Shown piece by piece: positions 1 through 5,133 of a stretch of 5,133 nucleotides of DNA (position 1 is its first letter; each line of letters begins with the position of its first letter). Where the stretch lies: NCBI GenBank assembly GCA_013286765.1, contig JABDFB010000112.1, positions 138-5,270 of the forward strand, read 5' to 3'. Below the pieces are notes generated by a model. The model did no database searches and was not told the origin of the DNA. It was given only the letters and a program-made list of their open reading frames with translations. This DNA is from Deltaproteobacteria bacterium (GTDB taxonomy: Bacteria; Bdellovibrionota; UBA1018). A program made the position numbers and the translations under genes.

Positions 1-186
1 CATAGTTTTCTTTTTCTATTTATTCTACCTTTTGTGTGTATCGCATCTTTCCTTCGCTACACTCTTTCTCCGACCTTTTTCTAACCACTTGCACACTATC
101 TTACTTTAGTGTATTAACTATACATAAATCATATGTAATTCGTTACATATTTATTAGATAATCAATACATAATTAATGTGTATTGA
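1..186. other. AT-rich spacer downstream of atpA, no gene recognised
   Basis: This spacer holds two more perfect hairpins besides the one at the atpA stop: atatgtaa/ttacatat at 131-138 and 143-150 with a ttcg loop, and acacta/tagtgt at 93-98 and 107-112. The tacata/tatgta motif recurs on both strands between 121 and 170, so alternative pairings exist. Bases 1-90 are pyrimidine-rich on the plus strand. A minus-strand ATG occurs at 3-1, but its upstream sequence (AGAAAAAGAAAACT) is only a weak ribosome site. Whether atpG begins there cannot be seen. Confidence 0.6.
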
Positions 187-189
187 TTA
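159..189. repeat. Perfect 11-bp stem-loop containing the atpA stop codon
   Basis: taatcaataca at 159-169 and tgtattgatta at 179-189 are perfect reverse complements around a 9-base loop. The outer end of the stem includes the atpA stop codon (189-187), so the hairpin forms right at the end of the coding sequence. The stem is AT-rich, and the minus-strand sequence after it (TCTAATAAATATG) has no T-run, so it does not look like a standard intrinsic terminator. A role in mRNA 3'-end protection or processing is possible but not shown. Confidence 0.75.
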
Positions 190-1695
190 CACAACGAATA
201 TTGAATCGAACTCCTTCAGCGCTTGGGTCAACTTTGCCTTCAAGCTATCGTCAATTTTCCCAGAGCTGCTAATCTCTTTCATCAAGTCCGGGTGTTTCTT
301 TTCCAAGAAGGCTAGCAATTGCTCTTCATATGCACCCAGTTTATTCAAAGGATACTTATCCAAGTACCCATTAGTACCGGCGAAAATGACAACAATTTGT
401 CTTTCAACTGGTACCGGAGAATACTGTCCTTGTTTCAAGATTTCAGTCAGACGCTGACCTCGCGCTAATTGTTTTTGAGTCGCCGGGTCTAAGTCACTTC
501 CAAATTGCGCAAACGCTGCTTTTTCACGATATTGTGCAAGATCCAGTCGCAGGGTACCTGCAACTTGTCTCATAGCTTTAATCTGTGCACTACCGCCCAC
601 ACGCGAGACTGATAGACCGACGTTCACAGCAGGACGGATTCCTGAATAGAACAGATCCGTCTCCAAGAAAATCTGTCCATCTGTAATCGAAATCACGTTA
701 GTCGGAATATATGCAGAAACGTCTCCTGCCTGGGTCTCAATAATCGGTAGCGCGGTCAGAGAACCACCACCCAATTTATCCGAAAGCTTTGCAGCTCGTT
801 CCAGCAATCGAGAATGCAGGTAGAATACGTCTCCAGGATACGCTTCACGACCCGGAGGTCTTCTCAGCAGCAATGAAAGCTGTCGATAGGCCTGCGCCTG
901 CTTCGTCAAATCGTCATAAACAATTAACGCATGCTTACCCTGATCTCTGAACCATTCACCCATTGTAACGCCCGTATAGGCCGCTAAAAACTGCATAGGA
1001 GCTTGCTCAGAAGCGGTAGCTGAAACTATAATCGTATGGTCTAGTGCTCCATAAGCTTTCAGCTTATCGACCACTTGTGCAACCGTTGACTGCTTCTGTC
1101 CAATGGCAACATAAATACAGTAAACGCCCTTGCCTCTTTGATTGATAATCGTATCTAGTGCAACCGCAGTTTTTCCTGTTTGTCTATCACCAATGATCAA
1201 CTCTCTTTGACCACGGCCGATCGGAATCATCGAATCAATTGCTTTAATTCCCGTCTGCAATGGCTCTTTAACCGACTGTCTAGCGACAATTCCAGGAGCT
1301 TTAATTTCTACTTTTCTGAACGATTTTGCCTGAAGGTCACCCTTGCCATCAATAGGAAGCCCCAGAGCATTTACCACACGTCCTAATAGTTCTGCACCGA
1401 CTGGCACCTGAACGATCTTATTGGTGCGCTTTACAGAGCTGCCTTCCTTGATTTGAGTCTCGTCTCCGAGTATGGCTACTCCGACGCTCTCTTCTTCCAA
1501 GTTTAGAATCATTCCTCTGATGCCAGAACCGAAATCGACGAGCTCGCCAGCCATCGCCTTTTCAAGACCATAGACCTTTGCAATCCCATCTCCAGTTGCC
1601 ACCACAGTACCGGTTTCAGAAACGTCCAAACGCTTCTCAAAACCAGCGAGTTGAACTTTCAATATCTGTGTAATTTCTTCAGGGCGAATCTGCAT
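187..1695 (-). CDS. atpA: F1Fo ATP synthase subunit alpha
   Basis: Alpha forms the non-catalytic nucleotide-binding positions of the alpha3beta3 ring and donates an arginine to the catalytic sites on beta. From ATG 1695 the product has 502 residues, the common length. The N-terminus is MQIRPEEI. A beta-barrel domain spans about 24-90 ([16 protein letters not shown]), and the P-loop GDRQTGKT is at 169-176. Other landmarks are the Walker B region [11 protein letters not shown] (257-267), [20 protein letters not shown] at 281-300, and the alpha/beta signature [10 protein letters not shown] (355-364) followed by Arg365, equivalent to the E. coli alpha arginine finger. A helical C-terminal domain ends in SIFVV. 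All key residues are present. Starting at ATG 1731 would add 12 residues ([12 protein letters not shown]) with a poor ribosome site. The stop TAA lies inside an 11-bp inverted repeat. The usual next gene, atpG, is not seen. Confidence 0.97.
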   Translation of the reverse strand: MQIRPEEITQILKVQLAGFEKRLDVSETGTVVATGDGIAKVYGLEKAMAGELVDFGSGIRGMILNLEEESVGVAILGDETQIKEGSSVKRTNKIVQVPVGAELLGRVVNALGLPIDGKGDLQAKSFRKVEIKAPGIVARQSVKEPLQTGIKAIDSMIPIGRGQRELIIGDRQTGKTAVALDTIINQRGKGVYCIYVAIGQKQSTVAQVVDKLKAYGALDHTIIVSATASEQAPMQFLAAYTGVTMGEWFRDQGKHALIVYDDLTKQAQAYRQLSLLLRRPPGREAYPGDVFYLHSRLLERAAKLSDKLGGGSLTALPIIETQAGDVSAYIPTNVISITDGQIFLETDLFYSGIRPAVNVGLSVSRVGGSAQIKAMRQVAGTLRLDLAQYREKAAFAQFGSDLDPATQKQLARGQRLTEILKQGQYSPVPVERQIVVIFAGTNGYLDKYPLNKLGAYEEQLLAFLEKKHPDLMKEISSSGKIDDSLKAKLTQALKEFDSIFVV

Positions 1696-1700
1696 AATTT

Positions 1701-1704
1701 CCTC
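1701..1704 (-). promoter_or_regulatory. Ribosome binding site deciding the atpA start
   Basis: GAGG on the minus strand (1704-1701) lies 5 bases before ATG 1695-1693. The in-frame ATG 36 bases upstream (1731) has only a weak GAGTGAA at greater distance. The downstream start also gives the N-terminus expected for alpha subunits (MQIRPEEI) and the common 502-residue length. Confidence 0.75.
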
Positions 1705-1784
1705 GACTCGACTTTCTCTCCTGCGACTCATGGTCGCTTTTTCGGTTCACTCTACTTACAAACTGCTTTCTAACTATAAACGCA

Positions 1785-2348
1785 CTAGCTATACGTGCCT
1801 GCAATCCCCGTCGCGATCTGATCTCGAAGCTTATCTAATTGCGAACGAAGGGTGCCATCGTAGCTCACTCCACTTATCGTGACTTTGAGCCCGGCCATCA
1901 ATGTAGGATCAACTGCTACCTTAAAGGAAACTTTCTTTCCCAATTTTTCTGAAAAAGTTCTGGTCAAGACATTAAGGTCGGAATCTCCGATAGGCTCGGC
2001 AGCCATCACAGTGCCGGCTAAGCCGCCTTCCGAGGCAAGCCAAACCACATGGAATGCATCTCGAATTTCTCTTAATAATTGCAAGCGACCTTTTTTCAAT
2101 AACAAAACTATAAATTGAACGAGAAGCGGATTACTTCCTAGCTTTCCAGCCAATTCGTCCAAGAAGGCTTTCTTCTCGCTGAACGTCGTCAGAGGTCCCA
2201 ATAGTACGACTTCTGCTTCTTTCGAAGCATCAAAAATCGCAATGAGCTGATCCAGCTGTTGTTCAAGAAGCTCTATTGTCGCTCTGCTGACCTGCGCTTC
2301 CTTGGCGGCCTCATAGAGAGCTCGGGCATATGAATTTGCGACACTCAT
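1785..2348 (-). CDS. atpH: F1Fo ATP synthase subunit delta (OSCP-like)
   Basis: Delta joins the top of the F1 alpha/beta hexamer to the b/b' stalk. The 187-residue product has the family length and landmarks. The N-terminal helical domain opens with SVANSYARALYEAA (2-15), matching the usual start of delta proteins, and continues to about 105. The C-terminal domain carries the conserved end DPTLMAGLKVTISGVSYDGT at 147-166, followed by the L-x-x-L-type helix RSQLDKLRDQIA. No signal peptide or membrane segment is present, so it is a peripheral cytoplasmic-face subunit. The start is ATG at 2348, with GGAGG 8 bases upstream inside the end of atpF. The stop is TAG at 1787-1785. An 89-base gap then precedes atpA, longer than the other junctions in this group. 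Confidence 0.95.
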   Translation of the reverse strand: MSVANSYARALYEAAKEAQVSRATIELLEQQLDQLIAIFDASKEAEVVLLGPLTTFSEKKAFLDELAGKLGSNPLLVQFIVLLLKKGRLQLLREIRDAFHVVWLASEGGLAGTVMAAEPIGDSDLNVLTRTFSEKLGKKVSFKVAVDPTLMAGLKVTISGVSYDGTLRSQLDKLRDQIATGIAGTYS

Positions 2349-2819
2349 TTATACTGCCTCCAGTTGACGCGAGAACTCCTGCCTCATTCTGGCCCGGTCT
2401 TCACCTGTCAACCTGTCTTGAATGAGAATCTCCCCACGTTCTAAAACTTTTTCGGTGAATTCAAGATAGATTTCTCTTCTAAACTCTTCGATCAAGGCCG
2501 TAGAGCTTACTTTTGCGTCTTCGATCACTGTCCGCTTGAGATTCAGAATTTCCGCACTGAACCTCTGCTTCATGGAGGCTATATCTGAGTGAGTTTGTGC
2601 TTTCAACCCTTGAATCTCCTGGTCCACTTCTTCCAATTTTCTCGAAAATTCTTCATATTTTCGTTCCGCTTCTTTTAGCATCTCGCCCACTGACTGGACT
2701 TCATCATGAATGGAGCGAGTTCTCAGAGCCACGTACTCACGCACTGGCTGTCGCAACTTATAGACCAAAAACCCAACCAGGATTACTAAATTTATACTAG
2801 ATAATAATAATGAGCTCAT
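2349..2819 (-). CDS. atpF: F1Fo ATP synthase subunit b (stator)
   Basis: This is the second b-type peripheral stalk subunit, expected to pair with b' as a membrane-anchored coiled coil reaching up to the delta subunit. The 156-residue protein has an N-terminal membrane helix at about 3-20 (LLLSSINLVILVGFLVY) followed by a basic stop-transfer patch (KLRQPVR). A nearly uninterrupted charged coiled coil runs from about 33 to 130, and the C-terminal part (EILIQDRLTGEDRARM) is where delta contact is expected. The length matches the family. The start is ATG at 2819 with AGGA 7 bases upstream. The TAA stop at 2351-2349 abuts the atpH ATG with no spacer, and the atpH ribosome site lies in the last codons of this gene, so the two are probably translationally coupled. 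The two b proteins are clearly diverged, not a recent duplication. Confidence 0.93.
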   Translation of the reverse strand: MSSLLLSSINLVILVGFLVYKLRQPVREYVALRTRSIHDEVQSVGEMLKEAERKYEEFSRKLEEVDQEIQGLKAQTHSDIASMKQRFSAEILNLKRTVIEDAKVSSTALIEEFRREIYLEFTEKVLERGEILIQDRLTGEDRARMRQEFSRQLEAV

Positions 2820-2831
2820 CAGTACATCCTA

Positions 2832-3269
2832 TTACCTTGAAAGTAATCTTTCCGAAATACTCTGTGCCAAGTTCTCTACATCTTGATTAAGCTGCTTTTT
2901 CAGTTCATTTCGTTGATGGTTAATTTGATCCACAGTTTGCTGAGTGATCTTCTTGGCTTCTTCTCGGGCTTTGGACAACTCGAGTGCCTCCAGCTTCTTT
3001 GCTTCCAACAGGGCCAAATCGTACTCTGCACGTGCGTTGATCCTCGCATCGCTAAGAGTGCGTTTGTAGTCATCCATTTTTGTCTGTGCGTCTCGCATCA
3101 ACTTTTCAGCTTTTTCTCGATCGCCAATTGTCTTACGGTAACGTGCCTCAAAAAGCGCAAGAAAGGGCCTGAAGTAGAACTTCGATAAAAACAAAAAGAG
3201 GACTAAGAATATACCCATCTCGATAAAGAAGGTACGATCCAGGCCAAGCTGTTCAAGAATTGCGTTCAC
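2832..3269 (-). CDS. atpF': F1Fo ATP synthase subunit b' (stator)
   Basis: This is one of two b-type subunits forming the peripheral stalk that holds the alpha/beta ring still against the Fo rotor. From GTG at 3269 the product has 145 residues. It has a 10-residue lead (NAILEQLGLD), one membrane helix at about 13-32 (rich in Phe and Leu), the post-membrane FRPFLALFEAR, then a long, charged, heptad-like coiled coil (about 45-140) rich in Lys, Glu, Ala and Gln. No catalytic residues are expected. The frame could begin at GTG 3320 (162 residues), but the extra 17 residues are basic and poorly family-like, and that start lacks a ribosome site. It is the first atp gene here, 12 bases upstream of atpF. 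Having b' and b as separate genes is typical of the former Deltaproteobacteria, alphaproteobacteria and cyanobacteria. Which paralogue is named b and which b' is by gene order. Confidence 0.9.
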   Translation of the reverse strand: MNAILEQLGLDRTFFIEMGIFLVLFLFLSKFYFRPFLALFEARYRKTIGDREKAEKLMRDAQTKMDDYKRTLSDARINARAEYDLALLEAKKLEALELSKAREEAKKITQQTVDQINHQRNELKKQLNQDVENLAQSISERLLSR

Positions 3270-3275
3270 TTTACG

Positions 3276-3280
3276 CTCCA
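3276..3280 (-). promoter_or_regulatory. Ribosome binding site deciding the atpF' start
   Basis: On the minus strand TGGAG at 3280-3276 stands 6 bases before a GTG at 3269-3267. The longer frame opens at another GTG (3320-3318), which is preceded by CTAAAGCTCT and has no comparable purine-rich site. The downstream GTG is therefore preferred. Confidence 0.7.
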
Positions 3281-3356
3281 AACTATGCGGAATTTTCCGG
3301 AACTTACTGTGGGCTAACACAGAGCTTTAGGCGCGGTCAAGCCAAGTTTTACGAAA

Positions 3357-3482
3357 AGCTACCCGCGACTAGCAGTGCACTTCTGTTTTGCTGGAGCAAA
3401 CATCCGGTTTTTCACGACTTCCGCCATCCATGGCTGTCGTGAATCTCGCAAAACAGAAGTGCACTGCTAGTTCTGGGTGGCT
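3357..3482. repeat. Long inverted repeat with perfect 24-bp arms upstream of atpF'
   Basis: The arms at 3368-3391 and 3448-3471 are perfectly complementary over 24 bp and enclose 56 bases. Inside lies a second inverted repeat, ttcacgac at 3411-3418 with gtcgtgaa at 3436-3443, and inside that gccat/atggc at 3423-3427 and 3430-3434. Outside the perfect arms, pairing continues to 3357 and 3482 with one C-C mismatch and three G-T pairs. These are allowed wobbles only in plus-strand RNA. Both arms carry CTAG near their outer ends, which could be a short target duplication of a MITE-like element with about 20-bp terminal repeats. There is no transposase. It could also be a cruciform, a factor-dependent terminator or a regulatory hairpin. 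The repeat is certain; its identity is not. Confidence 0.9.
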
Positions 3483-3510
3483 CCAACGACGCCATATCGA
3501 TAGAGTTTTT

Positions 3511-3533
3511 AAATTAAGGAAGGGCAGCCCTCC
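3511..3533 (-). terminator. Weak candidate terminator after bactofilin
   Basis: On the minus strand GGAGGG (3533-3528), a CTG loop and CCCT-T-CC (3524-3518) form a short stem with one bulged T, followed by TTAATTT. It lies about 110 bases after the bactofilin stop and upstream of the atp genes, where parB-bactofilin transcription could end. The U-tract is interrupted by two A residues. The same bases can pair into the larger fold at 3526-3618, so the call is tentative. Confidence 0.25.
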
Positions 3534-3618
3534 ACAGGCGCCAACTCTCCGGGGGAGAGTCGGACCTCCCTGATTTAGGAAGTCTATAGAGGGCTAGCGG
3601 TACTCCCGGCTTCGCCGG
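3526..3618. other. GC-rich foldable segment between bactofilin and atpF'
   Basis: Several complementary stretches suggest a compact fold. An outer 7-bp pairing joins 3526-3532 (agccctc) to 3589-3595 (gagggct). Inside it, 3541-3550 pairs with 3554-3563 around a ggg loop (10 positions, one mismatch). Directly abutting is a weaker arm, 3564-3569 with 3578-3583 (one mismatch). A separate hairpin, ccggc-ttc-gccgg, lies at 3606-3618. The domain begins 24 bases past the bactofilin stop. It resembles no RNA family I recognise. It could be a leader, a processing or termination structure, or the remains of a mobile repeat. Folding was done by eye only. Confidence 0.4.
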
Positions 3619-3641
3619 TCATAAATCTTGAGTTATAGAGG

Positions 3642-4022
3642 TTAAGTAGCGCTAGCCTCTGGTACAGGCTGCACCATCCGACTATTACCTTCAAAAATGA
3701 CACCTTCATCAACACTCAGGCTAGGAGTGAGGATATCGCCCCTAAAAATCGCAGGGCGATGAATTTCTACGCGATGTTTAGCTTTTAGACTCCCATTTAC
3801 CTCGCCACCTATAATGATAACTCCCGCATCGATCTGGGCGTCTACCCTGGCTCCTTCACCGATAATCAGAGTATCGGGGGTATAGATTTCACCCCGAAAA
3901 ATCCCAGCTATCCTAACGGTCCCGTGAAAGCAAAGTTTGCCCTCGAATTCACAGCCTCTTTCGATTACTGCGGCCACCTGGCGATTAACAGCTGAAACAC
4001 TCAACTCTGAAGTGCGTGTCAT
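3642..4022 (-). CDS. Bactofilin family polymer-forming protein
   Basis: Bactofilins assemble without nucleotides into filaments from a right-handed beta-helix core, and act as scaffolds for cell-shape, stalk or chromosome-segregation machinery. This 126-residue protein has the typical size and repeat character. A short, probably disordered N-terminus (1-20) leads into about 90 residues of short beta strands with regularly spaced Gly and hydrophobic residues, for example FEGKLCFHGTVRIAGIFRGE at 26-45, IIGEGARVDAQIDAGVIIIG at 53-72 and the FRGDIL and IFEGN segments at 93-112. A short polar tail ends the protein. No signal peptide or membrane segment is seen. Its ATG lies in an ATGA overlap with the parB stop, and AGGAG 5 bases upstream lies inside parB, so translation is probably coupled. 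In Myxococcus, bactofilins beside parABC are known to position ParA/ParB; a similar role here is inference. It could instead act in envelope shaping. Confidence 0.92.
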   Translation of the reverse strand: MTRTSELSVSAVNRQVAAVIERGCEFEGKLCFHGTVRIAGIFRGEIYTPDTLIIGEGARVDAQIDAGVIIIGGEVNGSLKAKHRVEIHRPAIFRGDILTPSLSVDEGVIFEGNSRMVQPVPEASAT

Positions 4023-5026
4023 AGGGCTCCTGTGTGCATTCCATCTAGAATACGATCTAGTTCTTGACGCGTTGCATAATGAATTACAATTTTCCCTTTA
4101 TTTTCGCTACCTTTGATCTCTACTTTGGTAGACCACGTCCTAGCAAGCTCCTGTGCTAAATTTCCAAGACGCGATGCGATAACTCCCAATTCTTGGATAG
4201 TAGCGGGCCTTCCTGGCTCGGATTCCTTCAATTTCTTAAGCTGATCAACAAGTGCTTCCGTTTCGCGAACACTCAGATACTTCTCCAAGATCTGTGCTCG
4301 TACATTCATACGATCTTCGTTGTTATCTAATGAAAGCAGGGCTTTGCCATGACCAAAACTCAAAAGTTGCTTCCGCAAATCATCCAAAACAGCCTGCGGC
4401 AGCCTGAGTAACCTCAGATAATTGGCTACAGTAGCCCGATCTTTACCCACTCGATCTGCGATGTCTTCCTGATTCAAGTTAAAATCTTCAATAAGCTGGT
4501 GATAGGCCACCGCTTCATCAATGCAGTTGAGATTCTCCCTTTGAATATTCTCGACCAAGGCTAATTCCAGGGTTTCACGATCTGTCGACTTTCGAATAAC
4601 AATCGGTACAAACTTGAGACCTGCCAGTTTTGCAGCTCTGAGACGCCTTTCGCCGGCAATCAATTCAAATCCATCCTTTGAATTCTTCCGAACGAGGAGG
4701 GGCTGAATAATGCCACTATTCTTGATCGACTGGGAAAGCTCCTTGAGGGCCTGTTCGTCGAAATCTTTTCTGGGTTGATAATGATTAGCCTGCACATCAT
4801 CGATGGGGACCATACTGATCCCCATATAAACATCTCTAGTCGATGTTTCTGTACTTGGAGCCGCAGTCCCGGAAGGGATCCCCGTTGCACCACCCGAAGT
4901 AGCACCGGCCGGAGCACTCGCGCCTGAAGGTGGTGGAACTGACGGTGGTAGCGGCGGCAAAGTCTCCGGATTCGCTGTCGGAAATAATGATGCTAAACCT
5001 TTTCCAAGTACTGTTTTCTGGGCCAC
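4019..5026 (-). CDS. parB: Chromosome partitioning protein ParB (CTP-dependent clamp)
   Basis: ParB binds parS sites near the replication origin, spreads as a CTP-dependent sliding clamp, and is moved by ParA. The 335-residue product has the family layout. Residues 4-16 (KTVLGKGLASLFP) form the short N-terminal ParA-interacting segment. Residues 19-63 are a low-complexity Pro/Ala/Gly/Ser/Thr linker. The ParB/Srx-like CTP-binding domain spans about 70-165, with GERRLRA at 125-131 and ENIQREN at 159-165. A helix-turn-helix DNA-binding region follows at about 184-210, and a C-terminal dimerisation domain at about 290-335. The start is GTG at 5026, chosen because GGAGG sits 5 bases upstream. The stop overlaps the bactofilin start. 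Position 168 is Cys where family members usually have Pro after ENIQRE-LN. The linker is rather long; otherwise the protein looks intact. Confidence 0.96.
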   Translation of the reverse strand: MAQKTVLGKGLASLFPTANPETLPPLPPSVPPPSGASAPAGATSGGATGIPSGTAAPSTETSTRDVYMGISMVPIDDVQANHYQPRKDFDEQALKELSQSIKNSGIIQPLLVRKNSKDGFELIAGERRLRAAKLAGLKFVPIVIRKSTDRETLELALVENIQRENLNCIDEAVAYHQLIEDFNLNQEDIADRVGKDRATVANYLRLLRLPQAVLDDLRKQLLSFGHGKALLSLDNNEDRMNVRAQILEKYLSVRETEALVDQLKKLKESEPGRPATIQELGVIASRLGNLAQELARTWSTKVEIKGSENKGKIVIHYATRQELDRILDGMHTGAL

Positions 5027-5066
5027 AAATCCTCCGTTAAAAACTATCCGGGCTTCGTTTCATTTT

Positions 5067-5094
5067 GATCATTTGTTAAAGATCGTTTGTTAAA
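5067..5094. repeat. Tandem 14-bp direct repeat between parA and parB
   Basis: Two adjacent 14-base units, 5067-5080 and 5081-5094, read gatcatttgttaaa and gatcgtttgttaaa on the plus strand and differ at one base. The repeat lies 41 bases upstream of the parB start and contains the presumed parA stop codon. A 14-base duplication is not a multiple of three, so it would shift any reading frame crossing it. It could also be a paired protein-binding site, but there is no direct evidence for that. Confidence 0.8.
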
Positions 5095-5133
5095 GGTGCA
5101 TTAATCGGTGCCGTAGCTGTAGGGACAGAAGAA
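5076..5133 (-). CDS. Probable C-terminal end of parA (partial)
   Basis: Only about 18 codons are inside the window, read from the right edge to a TAA at 5078-5076. The frame gives a Pro/Thr/Ala-rich tail ending in PLTNDL. The assignment rests on position: parA, the deviant Walker ATPase that drives chromosome segregation, normally lies directly upstream of parB on the same strand. No ParA motif is visible because the catalytic part lies outside the window. The other two frames also stop soon (one ends YGTD, the other LMHL), so the frame choice is not certain. The stop falls inside a 14-bp tandem repeat, which may have changed the reading frame of the tail. It could equally be the end of an unrelated gene. 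Confidence 0.35.
   Translation of the reverse strand, partial: SSVPTATAPINAPLTNDL

Larger units (their letters stand above)
3270..3641. other. Non-coding interval between bactofilin and the atp genes
   Basis: This stretch of about 370 bases holds the foldable segment (3526-3618), the weak terminator candidate (3511-3533) and the long inverted repeat (3357-3482). Because the atp genes to its left are tightly packed and the parB-bactofilin pair to its right is coupled, the atp promoter is expected here. No convincing minus-strand -35/-10 pair was found. The best -35-like hexamer is TTGACC (3340-3335), and it lacks a good -10. Plus-strand frames across the interval have no ribosome site and run through the inverted repeat, so no gene is called. 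Confidence 0.75.

Noticed and set aside
1..3. Minus-strand ATG at the left edge as the atpG start
   Set aside because: Only the start codon would be inside the window, the ribosome site is weak, and no coding sequence is available to test it.
176..457. Plus-strand open frame opposite the end of atpA
   Set aside because: It is the complement of a highly conserved coding sequence; its start has no ribosome site and the product looks like an antisense shadow.
3312..3340. Candidate atp promoter, TTGACC at 3340-3335 with 17-base spacing
   Set aside because: The hexamer at the right distance is TTAGCC, a poor -10 match, and other spacings are no better. I would not call a promoter on a -35-like hexamer alone.
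3411..3443. parS-like halves ttcacg and cgtgaa in the inner inverted repeat
   Set aside because: A parS site is a contiguous 16-bp palindrome centred on cacgtg (TGTTTCACGTGAAACA type). Here the halves are separated by 17 or more bases and lack the outer bases. A gtttcacg half at about 4572 inside parB has no partner half.
3357..3482. Retron msr-msd or integron attC as an explanation of the long hairpin
   Set aside because: No reverse transcriptase or integrase gene is nearby, and the attC core motifs (RYYYAAC and GTTRRRY) are not at the ends of the repeat.
3388..3573. Plus-strand open frame of 61 codons in the bactofilin-atp interval
   Set aside because: It starts at TTG without a ribosome site, runs through one arm of the inverted repeat and the foldable segment, and its product resembles no protein family. 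The neighbouring frame at 3260-3442 has the same problems.
3526..3595. Possible tRNA (70 bases, 7-bp closing stem)
   Set aside because: No T-loop GTTCRANYC, no D-arm or anticodon arm in the right place on either strand, and unpaired bases between the last arm and the closing stem.

Overview
The window carries six complete protein genes and one cut-off gene end, all on the minus strand. In transcription order (right to left) they are: the probable tail of parA, parB, a bactofilin, then the ATP synthase genes for subunits b', b, delta and alpha (atpF', atpF, atpH, atpA). The order parA-parB-bactofilin-atp, together with two different b-type stator subunits, is familiar from the former Deltaproteobacteria and relatives (Geobacter-, Myxococcus- and Bdellovibrio-like bacteria). 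The organism is therefore most likely a Gram-negative bacterium of that assemblage. This is inferred from gene order and protein character; no database search was possible.

Layout. 5133-5027: last codons of a probable parA and a tandem 14-bp repeat. 5026-4019: parB. 4022-3642: bactofilin, overlapping parB by an ATGA. 3641-3270: about 370 bases without a gene, containing a GC-rich foldable domain and a striking 24-bp perfect inverted repeat. 3269-1785: atpF', atpF and atpH, tightly packed (12-nt gap, then TAAATG abutting). 1784-1696: an 89-nt gap. 1695-187: atpA. 186-1: an AT-rich spacer with several perfect stem-loops and no recognisable atpG.

How the genes work together. ParA and ParB segregate the chromosome origin region. 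Bactofilins form polymers that in some bacteria position ParA/ParB or cell-envelope machinery, so the translationally coupled parB-bactofilin pair suggests a linked role. The atp genes encode the stator (b, b', delta) and the catalytic-ring alpha subunit of an F1Fo ATP synthase. Subunits gamma, beta and epsilon, and Fo a and c, are not in the window.

No new multi-gene system is visible; the coding content is conserved housekeeping. The parts worth a second look are non-coding: the inverted repeat ahead of the ATP synthase genes, the structured segment beside it, the hairpin-rich spacer after atpA, and a 14-bp duplication that may have shortened parA. Two start codons are better placed downstream of the longest reading frame: atpF' (GTG at 3269) and atpA (ATG at 1695).
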